DNA from: Bacillus sp. V59.32b
GTDB lineage: Bacteria > Bacillota > Bacilli > Bacillales > DSM-1321
Reading direction: 5' to 3'
Assembly: GCF_003429085.1 (NCBI RefSeq)
Contig: NZ_QVTC01000014.1
Coordinates: 62,001-126,000, forward strand
DNA length: 64,000 nucleotides
A program made the translations under genes and the position numbers. Shown one piece after another: positions 17,627 to 25,782 of the stretch. Every line of letters begins with the position of its first letter. Position 1 is the stretch's first letter. The notes beneath the pieces are model-generated. The model searched no databases. It was not told the DNA's origin and saw nothing but the letters and a program-made list of their open reading frames with translations.

Positions 17627-18360
17627 TGAAGATTGATATTCTGTCTATCTTTCCGGAAATGTTCGAAGGTGTCCTCGGCTCATCCATTTTAAAAAAAGCG
17701 GCCGAGAAGGAAGCCGTGACGTATAAAGTGACCAATTTCCGCGATTTTGCGGACAACAAGCACGGAACGGTCGATGATTATCCGTATGGGGGCGGAGCGG
17801 GAATGGTTTTGAAGCCGCAGCCGATTTTTGATGCGGTATCATCTTTAAATGAAGAAGCTGTGCAAAAGCCAAGGATTATCCTCTTATGCCCCCAAGGAGA
17901 GCGGTACAGCCAAAGAAAAGCGGAAGAGTTCGCTAAAGAGGAACACTTGATTTTCGTATGCGGCCACTATGAAGGCTATGATGAAAGAATCAGGGAGCAT
18001 CTCGTTACCGATGAAATATCGATCGGCGATTATGTGCTTACTGGCGGGGAGCTGGGGGCCATGGTAATTATCGACAGCGTTGTCAGGCTGCTTCCCGGCG
18101 TGTTAGGCAATGAAGATTCTCCAGTGCTTGATTCCTATTCGTCTGGCTTGCTTGAGCATCCGCACTACACCCGTCCGGCTGATTTCCGCGGGATGAAGGT
18201 GCCTGATACGCTTGTATCAGGGAATCATAAGAAAATTGAAGAGTGGCGGATGAAGGAATCTCTGCGGCGGACATGGACGAGACGTCCGGATTTACTTAAA
18301 GATTATCAGCTAAGCGAGATCGAAAAGAAATTGCTAGAAGAGTTAAAAAAAGAAGTTTGA
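17626..18360 (+). CDS. trmD: tRNA (guanine-37-N1)-methyltransferase TrmD
   Basis: Methylates G37 of tRNAs with S-adenosylmethionine, preventing +1 frameshifting. 244 residues. The SPOUT deep-knot segment is clear: [11 protein letters not shown] near the N-terminus and [19 protein letters not shown] in the middle. The ATG at 17626 shares a base with the rimM stop; a TTG three bases earlier is less likely. Order rimM-trmD-rplS is standard. Confidence 0.97.
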   Translation: MKIDILSIFPEMFEGVLGSSILKKAAEKEAVTYKVTNFRDFADNKHGTVDDYPYGGGAGMVLKPQPIFDAVSSLNEEAVQKPRIILLCPQGERYSQRKAEEFAKEEHLIFVCGHYEGYDERIREHLVTDEISIGDYVLTGGELGAMVIIDSVVRLLPGVLGNEDSPVLDSYSSGLLEHPHYTRPADFRGMKVPDTLVSGNHKKIEEWRMKESLRRTWTRRPDLLKDYQLSEIEKKLLEELKKEV

Positions 18361-18365
18361 CCATA

Positions 18366-18394
18366 TTGCAATAGCCCCATATATATGGTATGAT
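18366..18394 (+). promoter_or_regulatory. Sigma-A promoter of rplS
   Basis: TTGCAA (18366-18371), 17-base spacer, TATGAT (18389-18394) with an upstream TG (extended -10). It lies directly after the trmD stop and lets rplS be expressed apart from rimM-trmD. Confidence 0.75.
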
Positions 18395-18399
18395 GATTT

Positions 18400-18480
18400 T
18401 CGTGACTTGGGTCCAAACGCTTAAGTCTTATAACGATGTTCCGCTGCAAAGACTAATTTGTAAGAGCATCCGGGAGGAGT
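18400..18480 (+). ncRNA. Probable ribosomal protein L19 mRNA leader
   Basis: About 80 bases separate the promoter from the rplS ribosome site (GGGAGGAG). The segment can fold, for example TTAAGTCTT with AAGACTAA. Bacillaceae have a described autoregulatory L19 leader at this place. Assignment rests on position and foldability, not on a covariance search. Confidence 0.5.
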
Positions 18481-18488
18481 AGAAAACT

Positions 18489-18836
18489 ATGCAACAACTT
18501 ATTCATGACATTACTAAAGAACAGCTTCGTGCTGACCTTCCTTCATTCCGTCCTGGTGACACTGTACGTGTACACGTAAAAGTTGTCGAGGGTACGCGTG
18601 AACGTATTCAGGTTTACGAAGGTGTTGTAATCAAGCGTCGTGGTGGCGGGATCAGCGAAACTTTCACTGTCCGTAAGATTTCTTACGGTGTCGGTGTAGA
18701 GCGTACATTCCCTGTGCACACACCAAAAATCGCCAACCTCGAAATAGTACGTCACGGTAAAGTACGCCGTGCCAAGCTGTACTATCTTCGTGAACTACGC
18801 GGTAAAAAAGCTCGTATCAAAGAGATTCGCCGCTAA
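18489..18836 (+). CDS. rplS: 50S ribosomal protein L19
   Basis: Large-subunit protein at the 30S-50S interface. 115 residues, normal length, starting [20 protein letters not shown] and containing the conserved [18 protein letters not shown] at 18489 follows GGGAGGAG at about 18471-18478. It has its own promoter and leader, and ends at a strong terminator. Confidence 0.98.
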   Translation: MQQLIHDITKEQLRADLPSFRPGDTVRVHVKVVEGTRERIQVYEGVVIKRRGGGISETFTVRKISYGVGVERTFPVHTPKIANLEIVRHGKVRRAKLYYLRELRGKKARIKEIRR

Positions 18837-18852
18837 TAAAGTAATTTTCTTG

Positions 18853-18885
18853 AAAAAAGGAGCTTGTTCATCAGGCTCCTTTTTT
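18853..18885 (+). terminator. Rho-independent terminator after rplS
   Basis: Six A plus GGAGC (18853-18863) pair with GCTCC plus six T (18875-18885), a strong classical terminator. Confidence 0.9.
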
Positions 18886-19015
18886 AATGCTTTTCCTGAA
18901 AAAAAACTGCTTAAGGGAAGATTTACTCTTATTTGGCCGGATAGGTTTATTTTCCTTCCTATTTGTAAAATTAAATTGTAAGATGTTATTATTCTTATCA
19001 TTAAGGGTGATGAAA

Positions 19016-19567
19016 ATGGCGAAGAAGAAAAACGAGATTTGGGAATGGACAAAGGCGCTGATCATTGCCGTGCTTTTAGCGGTGGTCATCAGGTATTTCT
19101 TGTTCGCGCCAATCGTAGTTGAAGGCTTATCGATGATGCCAACACTGCACGACCAGGATCGTATGATTGTCAATAAAATCGGTTATACTTTTGGAGAACC
19201 TGACCGGTTTGATATTATCGTATTCCATGCTCCAGAAAAAAAGGATTACATAAAGCGCGTAATTGGTTTGCCTGGCGACCGGATCGAGTACAAGGACGAT
19301 ACATTGTATGTTAACGGCAAGGCTTATGAGGAACCTTATCTTGATGAATATAAAGAGCAGGTCATAGACGGGCCGCTGACCGAACCATTTACGTTAGAGG
19401 ACTATATCGGTCGCGATACGGTACCGGAAGGAACCCTGTTTGTAATGGGTGATAACCGGCGCTTCAGCAAGGACAGCCGCCATATCGGCGCAGTAAAGAT
19501 GGAAGACGTACTGGGGGAAACCGACATGGTCTATTGGCCGGTCGAAGATTTCCGGATGGTAAAATAG
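19016..19567 (+). CDS. lepB: Signal peptidase I
   Basis: Membrane serine protease that removes signal peptides from secreted preproteins. 183 residues, about the size of B. subtilis SipS. One N-terminal membrane segment (about 14-31, ALIIAVLLAVVIRYFLF), nucleophile Ser39 in VEGLSMMPT, general base Lys80 in YIKRVIGLPGD, and the box GDNRRFSKDSR near the end. The ATG at 19016 follows AGGGTGAT; longer starts from 18887 run into the rplS terminator. Ends 23 bases before rbgA. Confidence 0.95.
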   Translation: MAKKKNEIWEWTKALIIAVLLAVVIRYFLFAPIVVEGLSMMPTLHDQDRMIVNKIGYTFGEPDRFDIIVFHAPEKKDYIKRVIGLPGDRIEYKDDTLYVNGKAYEEPYLDEYKEQVIDGPLTEPFTLEDYIGRDTVPEGTLFVMGDNRRFSKDSRHIGAVKMEDVLGETDMVYWPVEDFRMVK

Positions 19568-19590
19568 AAGAGCAAGAAAGGTGAACCCCA

Positions 19591-20454
19591 TTGACAATAC
19601 AGTGGTTTCCGGGCCATATGGCCAAAGCGAGAAGACAAGTAACTGAGAAGCTAAAGCTCATTGATATTGTGTATGAGCTTGTCGATGCACGGATTCCTTC
19701 AGCATCGCGAAATCCGATGATTGATGAAATCATCCAGCATAAACCGAGGATTATTTTACTGAATAAATCGGACATGGCCGACCCGGCGAAAACGAAGCAG
19801 TGGCTTGATTATTATAAAAGCCAAGGAAAAAAGGCGATTGCGATTAACTCCCAGGCAGGTGATGGTCTGAATCAAATAACGGCAGCTTCCAAGGAATTGC
19901 TGAAAGAAAAATTCGACCGCATGAAAGCTAAAGGAATCAAGCCGAGGGCCATCCGGGCGATGATTGTCGGGATTCCAAATGCCGGGAAATCGACGCTGAT
20001 AAACCGACTGGCCAAAAGAAATATTGCCAAAACCGGGAATACTCCCGGTGTGACAAAAGCACAACAGTGGATTAAAGTCGGCAAAGAGCTTGAGCTTTTG
20101 GATACCCCTGGAATCCTCTGGCCTAAATTTGAAGATCAGGAAGTCGGAACGAAGCTCGCGCTGACCGGCGCGATTAAAGATACGTTATTGAACCTCCACG
20201 ATATTTCTCTGTACGGGTTGAGATATCTCGAGAAAGAGTACCCGGAACGATTAAAGAAACGGTACAACCTTGAGGAGATCCCGGAGGAAACGGTGGAGCT
20301 TTTTGATAAAATTGGATCGTTCAGAGGCTGTTTAATGGGCGGCGGTATGGTCGACTATGATAAAACGGCTGAACTGGTCGTCAGGGAAATCCGGTCTGAG
20401 AAATTAGGGCCTTTATCATTTGAAACCCCGAACGATGTTGCGGGGTCAGAATAG
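19591..20454 (+). CDS. rbgA: Ribosome biogenesis GTPase RbgA
   Basis: Circularly permuted GTPase needed for a late step of 50S assembly. 287 residues. Motifs come in permuted order: NKSD (G4) near 53, then GIPNAGKST (G1) near 127, and DTPG (G3) near 170; a C-terminal ANTAR-like RNA-binding region follows. The TTG start at 19591 lies six bases after AAAGGTGA and gives the conserved [16 protein letters not shown]. Followed by an imperfect terminator. Confidence 0.96.
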   Translation: MTIQWFPGHMAKARRQVTEKLKLIDIVYELVDARIPSASRNPMIDEIIQHKPRIILLNKSDMADPAKTKQWLDYYKSQGKKAIAINSQAGDGLNQITAASKELLKEKFDRMKAKGIKPRAIRAMIVGIPNAGKSTLINRLAKRNIAKTGNTPGVTKAQQWIKVGKELELLDTPGILWPKFEDQEVGTKLALTGAIKDTLLNLHDISLYGLRYLEKEYPERLKKRYNLEEIPEETVELFDKIGSFRGCLMGGGMVDYDKTAELVVREIRSEKLGPLSFETPNDVAGSE

Positions 20455-20458
20455 CAAA

Positions 20459-20534
20459 TGCGGGTACTGGAGCTTATTGATAAAACAATGCGAGGGTTTG
20501 GCATTTTATCCAGAGCTTTAGTCCTGCTTTTTTT
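20459..20534 (+). terminator. Long imperfect terminator after rbgA
   Basis: GCGGGTACTGGAGCTT at the base pairs imperfectly with AGCTTTAGTCCTGC, and GATAAAACAATGC pairs with GCATTTTATC at the tip. A run of eight T follows (about 20527-20534). Confidence 0.65.
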
Positions 20535-20566
20535 ATAGTTAAGGATAACTTCTTGAATTTAGAAAG

Positions 20567-20679
20567 ATGTCTAGCCAGCCCCTCGGGTCATAAGCCAAAC
20601 CACTGTGGTGGCTGGAGAACTGCCTCCTCGCGGTTTGTCTTATGCCGGTCGGGCTGGCCAGGGCGCTTACGCATTTCTG
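20567..20679 (+). repeat. Family A intergenic repeat, copy A3 (no submodule)
   Basis: The simplest copy: starts GATGTCTAGCCAGCCCC, contains the arms GTCATAAGCCAAACC and GGTTTGTCTTATGCC that form a long stem, and ends AGGGCGCTTACGCATTTCT. The loop holds only a short GC-rich stretch, unlike copies A1 and A2. It therefore shows the uninterrupted form of the element. Between rbgA and rnhB. Confidence 0.75.
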
Positions 20680-20730
20680 ATGAAAATTTTGAAAGGCTAA
20701 CCGATAAAAGTAATGAAGATGGTGAACTGA

Positions 20731-21507
20731 ATGAAACAAACAAAAAACATGAAAGAAATAGAGCGGACCCTTGGCGAAATCAGTGATCCCGCCGATCCTT
20801 TTTTGGCGGAATGCAAAGCGGATACGAGAATAGGAGTTATCAATCTTGTAAGCAAGTGGAATCGCGACTATGAAAAGCAAATGAATGCAAAGAAGCATTT
20901 CGAACAGATGTCGATATATGAACAATCATTGCGGAGTCAGGGGTTTCAATCCATTGCCGGTATTGACGAGGTGGGACGAGGGCCGCTGGCAGGACCAGTC
21001 GTTGCCGGTGCGGTGATCTTGCCGGTTGGTTTTTATCTGGAAGGGTTGAACGATTCAAAGAAAATCCCTGAGGCCAGGCGCGAGATTTTTTACGAAGTCA
21101 TCATGAAGGAAGCCGTTTCGACTGGTATCGGAATTTTGCATAGTGAAGAGATTGACCGCTGGAACATTTATGAATCAACGAAAAAAGCGATGCTTGCGGC
21201 GATGGCGGACCTTAGCGTAACACCGGACCATTTGCTGATAGATGCAATGGAGCTAACCGTACCGATGCCCCAGCTTTCGATTATTAAGGGGGATGCAAAA
21301 AGCATTTCGATCGCTGCCGCTTCGATTATCGCGAAAGTGACAAGGGACAGAATGATGCGGGAGTATGCAAAAAAGCACCCGCATTACGATTTCGAAAACA
21401 ATATGGGCTACGGAACCGCGAAACATTTGGAAGCCTTACATACATATGGACCGACACCATGGCATAGGAGAAGTTTTTCTCCAGTCAGGGAAGTGGGCGG
21501 AGAATAA
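20731..21507 (+). CDS. rnhB: Ribonuclease HII
   Basis: Removes ribonucleotides and the RNA strand from RNA-DNA hybrids. 258 residues with the N-terminal extension usual in Bacillus. Active-site Asp79 and Glu80 in GIDEVGRG, a further Asp in LLIDAMEL, and KVTRDRMM are present. ATG at 20731 follows GGTGA (20720-20724); an ATG at 20749 is possible but lacks a ribosome site. No clear promoter is seen upstream apart from read-through past repeat A3. Confidence 0.95.
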   Translation: MKQTKNMKEIERTLGEISDPADPFLAECKADTRIGVINLVSKWNRDYEKQMNAKKHFEQMSIYEQSLRSQGFQSIAGIDEVGRGPLAGPVVAGAVILPVGFYLEGLNDSKKIPEARREIFYEVIMKEAVSTGIGILHSEEIDRWNIYESTKKAMLAAMADLSVTPDHLLIDAMELTVPMPQLSIIKGDAKSISIAAASIIAKVTRDRMMREYAKKHPHYDFENNMGYGTAKHLEALHTYGPTPWHRRSFSPVREVGGE

Positions 21508-21533
21508 AAAGAAGCATGAAGGGAAGTGAAAGC

Positions 21534-23471
21534 ATGCAGCCAGCAAATCTGATCCAACAGCCGCTAACGCAAAATATCCAACAGCAACCGGCCAAGCTCC
21601 AAACTGGCCAGATCATTCTCGGGAAAATAAATAAAATCTATCCGAATCAGACCGCGGAGGTTCAAATCGGAAACCAAAAAATTATGGCCGTTCTTGATGC
21701 CCCGCTTAAAGTCGGTGAAAGATACTGGCTGCAAGTACAACCGGGGGAAGGAAGGCTGCATTTAAAGTTGCTGAATGCCGCTCTAGGTTTTGAAAATACC
21801 GGGTTAAAGGTCGCCGCCGAACAGCTGGTGACTCACTTAGCCGTGCCTCAAGGAAAAGAATCGCTCGAACTGGCAAGGTTTCTATTGAAAAATCAGCTGC
21901 CGGTTACGAAAGAGAACTTTGATTTGTCTTTGCAATGGATCAAAACATCGGCTAACACTGGAGGCAGCCTTGCCAATATTAAGACAATGCATGCAATGAA
22001 CCTTCCTTTCAAGAATGATGTCTTTACTGCCTTACAATCATTGGGGAAGGATGGACCCCTTTCTTCCGGTTTAACGAAGCTGCATCAACAAATCAGCCGC
22101 AATATCGAGGGCACTGATACGGAAATTTTGCAACAGGTAAAAGTCCTTTTAGAAAAAGTGATTGTTCCAAAACAAAATCAGAACGCTTCGAATGCGCTTG
22201 ATAAATTGTTTGCAAGTTGGCTTGATCAAAAAGCACCTTTGGAAACGCAAAAATCCGCTTATACGATCCTTCAGAAAGCAGGCTTTATCCCTCAAAGCAT
22301 CAAAGAGGGAGAGTTTATCGAAAGAATAATCCTGGCTTCTCAAAACGATAAAAATCAATTGCCGCCCGTTCTCAAGGAGGGCCTGTCGCTTATCCTGCAA
22401 TATGCCGTCGCAAAACAAAAGAATGCTCCAGAAGCCGAAAAACTTCTGACGTTATTTAACCAGCTGCTAAGCCAGACGGGGAAAGTAAATGCTCGATCAG
22501 CGGGCAAAGCAGCAACTGAGCCCCTAAGCAAGCTCGACAGACCAGATTCCCCTCTGTTAAGGGGAAATGAGGTCGTGGAGCTTACCAAGAAACTTCTGCG
22601 AACACTTTTAGTCAGCAATGGAGAAGAGCGAACCACGGAACAAAAGCCAATCAATAAGGACAACCTTTTTTCAGCAGTGAACGGGAACCACTATAAACCC
22701 GAACAGACGCGTGGAAGACTTGCGGAAATGATTCATGTAGAATTGGAAGCAGCTCAGCAAACAGTCGAGCTCGAACCAGTGGAAAGAAGATTATTAAAGC
22801 AAATCATCGCCATGGCCGAAAGACCTGTTGATTTTACGAAGGGTGCTCCAACCTCAGAATTTGTGAAAGATATCGTAAAGCTGTTCGGACTGAACATGGA
22901 GCATTTTTTAGCGAACGGAAGAGGGATGGAGGCAGGAGCACCGACCGAGGAGCTGTCCACGCTAAAGCCATTGCTCATGAAGCTGCTTGCCGAAACTCAG
23001 CATCCACCGATTAAGGATACTGCAGAACAGGTCTTGAACCGGATAACGGCGCAACAGTTGTTGTCTCAGGACAACGGGCCGCTCCAAAATATATTTATGC
23101 AAATCCCGCTGAACCTTTCCGGCTTTCAAACAGATTTGACATTACAATGGAGCGGCAGAAAGAAAAGCAGCGGGGCGATTGATCCAGATTATTGCCGGGT
23201 ATTATTCTATCTGGATCTCGAGCAAATGCGGGAAACAGTGATCGATATGCAGATTCAAAACAGAATCTTGAAGATCACCGTGATAAACGAGCATTTCGAA
23301 AAACTGGAGCAGCTTTCCCGTCCTTTGACGGAATCACTAAAAAACAATCTCGGGAATATGAATTATAGGCTATCGAGTCTTGTTTTTGAAGGTGAAGCAA
23401 AGCAAACAACCCAAAAACAAAACATCTCTGCAGGCAGTACACCTTATAGTGGAGTCGATATCAGGATATGA
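21534..23471 (+). CDS. ylqG: YlqG family protein, FliK-like C-terminus
   Basis: Conserved between rnhB and ylqH in Bacillus; function not established. 645 residues, glutamine- and lysine-rich, with no signal peptide or membrane segment. The N-terminus (about 20-75, GQIILGKINKIYPNQTAEVQ) looks like a small beta domain. The last 110 residues (LTLQWSG, then VLFYLDLEQMRETVIDMQIQ) resemble the C-terminal domain of flagellar hook-length protein FliK. ATG at 21534 follows GGGAAGTGA; one at 21516 has no good site. It overlaps ylqH by four bases, so the two likely act together. Confidence 0.8.
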   Translation: MQPANLIQQPLTQNIQQQPAKLQTGQIILGKINKIYPNQTAEVQIGNQKIMAVLDAPLKVGERYWLQVQPGEGRLHLKLLNAALGFENTGLKVAAEQLVTHLAVPQGKESLELARFLLKNQLPVTKENFDLSLQWIKTSANTGGSLANIKTMHAMNLPFKNDVFTALQSLGKDGPLSSGLTKLHQQISRNIEGTDTEILQQVKVLLEKVIVPKQNQNASNALDKLFASWLDQKAPLETQKSAYTILQKAGFIPQSIKEGEFIERIILASQNDKNQLPPVLKEGLSLILQYAVAKQKNAPEAEKLLTLFNQLLSQTGKVNARSAGKAATEPLSKLDRPDSPLLRGNEVVELTKKLLRTLLVSNGEERTTEQKPINKDNLFSAVNGNHYKPEQTRGRLAEMIHVELEAAQQTVELEPVERRLLKQIIAMAERPVDFTKGAPTSEFVKDIVKLFGLNMEHFLANGRGMEAGAPTEELSTLKPLLMKLLAETQHPPIKDTAEQVLNRITAQQLLSQDNGPLQNIFMQIPLNLSGFQTDLTLQWSGRKKSSGAIDPDYCRVLFYLDLEQMRETVIDMQIQNRILKITVINEHFEKLEQLSRPLTESLKNNLGNMNYRLSSLVFEGEAKQTTQKQNISAGSTPYSGVDIRI

Positions 23472-23749
23472 AAGTAAATAAACGAAAAGAAGCGGTCGCA
23501 CTTAGATATGACGGCGAAAAGGATTCTGCACCTAGGGTCATTGCAAAAGGCAAAGGCAAGGTGGCGGATAATATTCTCGAAGCAGCTACTAAGCATGATA
23601 TTCCGGTCATGGAGGATCCATCCCTGGCTGAGTTTCTCAGCAAACTCGATATTAGCGAGACCATCCCTGAGGAATTGTATCAGGCGGTTGCTGAGGTGTT
23701 TGCGTTTATTTATAAAATAGATAAAGAAATGAAGAATCACCCTGAGTAA
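23468..23749 (+). CDS. ylqH: FlhB C-terminal domain paralogue (YlqH/FlhX type)
   Basis: 93 residues resembling only the cytoplasmic C-terminal part of the flagellar export switch FlhB. It aligns along its length with the end of FlhB encoded at 56207: AVALRYDGEKDSAPRVIAKG against AIALKYDEGKLDAPYVVAKG, and AVAEVFAFIYK against AVAEILAFVYK. The NPTH self-cleavage motif is absent; the protein begins just after where cleavage would occur. Coupled to ylqG through ATGA. A role in flagellar export switching is inferred. Confidence 0.88.
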   Translation: MKVNKRKEAVALRYDGEKDSAPRVIAKGKGKVADNILEAATKHDIPVMEDPSLAEFLSKLDISETIPEELYQAVAEVFAFIYKIDKEMKNHPE

Positions 23750-23765
23750 CGGGGTGATTCTCCTA
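23734..23765 (+). terminator. Terminator overlapping the end of ylqH
   Basis: GAATCACCC (23734-23742) pairs with GGGTGATTC (23752-23760), and the ylqH stop lies in the loop. The T tail is short (TCCTAT). Confidence 0.65.
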
Positions 23766-23789
23766 TGTATAGGCTTCGTGGCAAGACTA

Positions 23790-23817
23790 TTGAAAAGGGA
23801 AAAGTTATGGGTAAAAT
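23790..23817 (+). promoter_or_regulatory. Promoter of murR
   Basis: TTGAAA (23790-23795), a 16-base spacer and TAAAAT (23812-23817). It lies about 45 bases before the murR GTG and just after the ylqH terminator. Confidence 0.6.
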
Positions 23818-23860
23818 AAAAAAGCAGCTAATAAATCAAGAAATAAAAGGGGACTAGCGC

Positions 23861-24718
23861 GTGAATGAATTACGGATTCTGACAAAAATAAAAAATAATA
23901 TTTCGCAATTTACGGAAGCCGAAAAAAAAGTCGCATTGTATATAATGGATCACCCCAATTTTATTCCGACAATGACAACCAAGGAACTGGCAAGGCAGGC
24001 GGAAGCAAGCGAAGCAAGCATTGTCCGCTTCTGCAAAACGATTGGCGTCGGCAGCTTTAAGATGCTTAAGGTTGTGCTTGCAAAAGAAAATACTGTCTCA
24101 GAGGAAAACATAAACGATTTTTCGCTTTTGCAATCAAAGGATACCCCTTCAAGCCTTTTTCATAAAGTTACTTATTTCAATAAGTCAGCCATTGAACTCT
24201 CTTTGAATACGTTGGATAAAAAGGATTTTGAACTTTCTGTGCAAAGAATAAAGTCAGCAGAAAAAATTGCATTATTCGGGGTAGGGGGATCATATGCTCC
24301 GGCCATTGACGCGCAATATAAACTTATGAAACTCGGACTTAACGCCACAGTATCCGCTGATTTTCATTATGCCGTTTCACTGCTGTCGGTAATGAAGCAG
24401 GGCGATGCCTTAATGCTGATCAGTACTTCCGGAAAAACAAAGGAGGTTTTAGAGCTGGCCGCGTTTGCGAAGGAACAGAAAGTCACGGTAATTGCTTTGA
24501 CTGCTTTGAAAAAATCGCCGCTATATAAGGCAGCCGACCTGAAGCTATGCATTCCTGATGTTGAAGAAGAACATCGTATCGGCAGCATTGCTTCAAGAAT
24601 GGCTCAATTAAATATCATTGATGCCCTTTATTTAAGCATCTTTCATCAGATGGGGGAAGGCGTTTTAGGCTCCTTTAACAAGTCAAGAGAACAGGTAACT
24701 AAAAATAAAAAAAGCTAA
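23861..24718 (+). CDS. murR: RpiR-family regulator, MurR-like
   Basis: Transcription regulator likely sensing N-acetylmuramic acid 6-phosphate. 285 residues: an N-terminal RpiR helix-turn-helix (about 1-75, with MTTKELARQAEASEASIVRF) and a C-terminal SIS sugar-phosphate domain (about 125-255, IALFGVGGSYAPAID and MLISTSGKTKE). GTG at 23861 follows AAAAGGGGA. The identity as MurR rests on the following murQ, murP and mupG; the fold alone says only RpiR family. Expressed from its own promoter. Confidence 0.85.
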   Translation: MNELRILTKIKNNISQFTEAEKKVALYIMDHPNFIPTMTTKELARQAEASEASIVRFCKTIGVGSFKMLKVVLAKENTVSEENINDFSLLQSKDTPSSLFHKVTYFNKSAIELSLNTLDKKDFELSVQRIKSAEKIALFGVGGSYAPAIDAQYKLMKLGLNATVSADFHYAVSLLSVMKQGDALMLISTSGKTKEVLELAAFAKEQKVTVIALTALKKSPLYKAADLKLCIPDVEEEHRIGSIASRMAQLNIIDALYLSIFHQMGEGVLGSFNKSREQVTKNKKS

Positions 24719-24736
24719 GAAGAGAGATTTTTTTGG

Positions 24737-24763
24737 AATATATGAAATTTAAATTCATATATT
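24737..24763. promoter_or_regulatory. Inverted repeat upstream of murQ, candidate MurR operator
   Basis: AATATATGAA (24737-24746) and TTCATATATT (24754-24763) form a perfect 10-base inverted repeat around ATTTAAA. It ends 12 bases before the -35 of the murQ promoter. RpiR-type operators often contain TGAA...TTCA palindromes. It could instead be a weak terminator of murR. Confidence 0.45.
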
Positions 24764-24775
24764 TTAAAAGGTAGA

Positions 24776-24804
24776 TTGATTTTAAATTTCTATTTCGTTA
24801 TAAT
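24776..24804 (+). promoter_or_regulatory. Sigma-A promoter of murQ
   Basis: TTGATT (24776-24781), a 17-base spacer and a perfect TATAAT (24799-24804). Start expected near 24811, so murQ-murP-mupG can be expressed apart from murR. Confidence 0.8.
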
Positions 24805-24817
24805 GAAAGCGTATTCA
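24804..24817. promoter_or_regulatory. Candidate cre (CcpA) site
   Basis: TGAAAGCGTATTCA differs from the cre consensus TGWAANCGNTNWCA at one position. It covers the predicted start of the murQ transcript, a typical place for catabolite repression. Confidence 0.55.
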
Positions 24818-24866
24818 ATATGTAGGGTGGCCGATTTCATAATTTGTATTTACTTGAGGTGATTGC

Positions 24867-25751
24867 ATGCTGGAGAAGCTAACAACTGAAAACCGAAATA
24901 ATCGAACAATGAATTTAGATGAAATGGACACGGACGAGATTCTGCGGGTCATGAATGAAGAAGACCAAACGGTGCCGCTTGCCATTCAAAAGGAATTAAG
25001 CCAGATTGAAAAGCTGGTAAAATCGGCCATCCAATCCCTGAAAAGCGGAGGGAGAATGATCTATTTAGGGGCAGGCACCAGCGGCAGATTAGGAATACTG
25101 GATGCCGTGGAATGTGTGCCTACTTTCGGAACACCCCCTGAAATGGTGAAAGGTCTACTTGCCGGAGGGAATGAAGCATTCATGACGGCCGTCGAAGGTG
25201 CGGAAGATTCAGAGGAATTGGCCGCATCAGATCTTGCAGAAATCAATCTCAATGAGAACGATATCGTCATCGGAATTGCCGCCAGCGGAAGAACTCCGTA
25301 TGTAATTGGCGGGCTGAAATTTGCGAAAGAGCAAGGAGCGTTTACCGGAAGCATCGCCTGCAATAAAGATGCTGAAATCAGCAAATATGCAGAAATCTTG
25401 GTTGAAATCGAGACCGGCAGTGAAATCCTGACAGGATCCACACGTTTAAAGGCAGGCACCGCCCAGAAATTGGTGCTGAACATGATCTCAACAGCGACGA
25501 TGATCGGCATTGGGAAGGTGTATAAAAACTTAATGGTGGATGTACAGCCGACCAATAGGAAGCTCGTGGAACGTTCAAAAAGGATCATCATGCAGGCGAC
25601 CGAAACAGATGAGAAAACAGCCGAGAATTTTTACCGGGACGCAAACGGGGATGTTAAAACAGCTATCGTCATGATCCTGACAAATTGTTCGGCAGAAGAA
25701 GCGCGAGACCGTTTGATGCAATCAGGGGGATTTGTCCGAAAGGCATTATAA
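24867..25751 (+). CDS. murQ: N-acetylmuramic acid 6-phosphate etherase MurQ
   Basis: Cleaves the lactyl ether of MurNAc 6-phosphate to GlcNAc 6-phosphate and D-lactate in peptidoglycan recycling. 294 residues. Family motifs TTENRNNRTMNLDEMDT at the start, the SIS loop YLGAGTSGRLGILDAVECVPTFG, and GIAASGRTPYV are present. ATG at 24867 follows GAGGTGA. Clustered with regulator, transporter and hydrolase. Confidence 0.96.
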   Translation: MLEKLTTENRNNRTMNLDEMDTDEILRVMNEEDQTVPLAIQKELSQIEKLVKSAIQSLKSGGRMIYLGAGTSGRLGILDAVECVPTFGTPPEMVKGLLAGGNEAFMTAVEGAEDSEELAASDLAEINLNENDIVIGIAASGRTPYVIGGLKFAKEQGAFTGSIACNKDAEISKYAEILVEIETGSEILTGSTRLKAGTAQKLVLNMISTATMIGIGKVYKNLMVDVQPTNRKLVERSKRIIMQATETDEKTAENFYRDANGDVKTAIVMILTNCSAEEARDRLMQSGGFVRKAL

Positions 25752-25782
25752 GCTTTAGATATAAAGAAAGCGGGGGAGAAAG

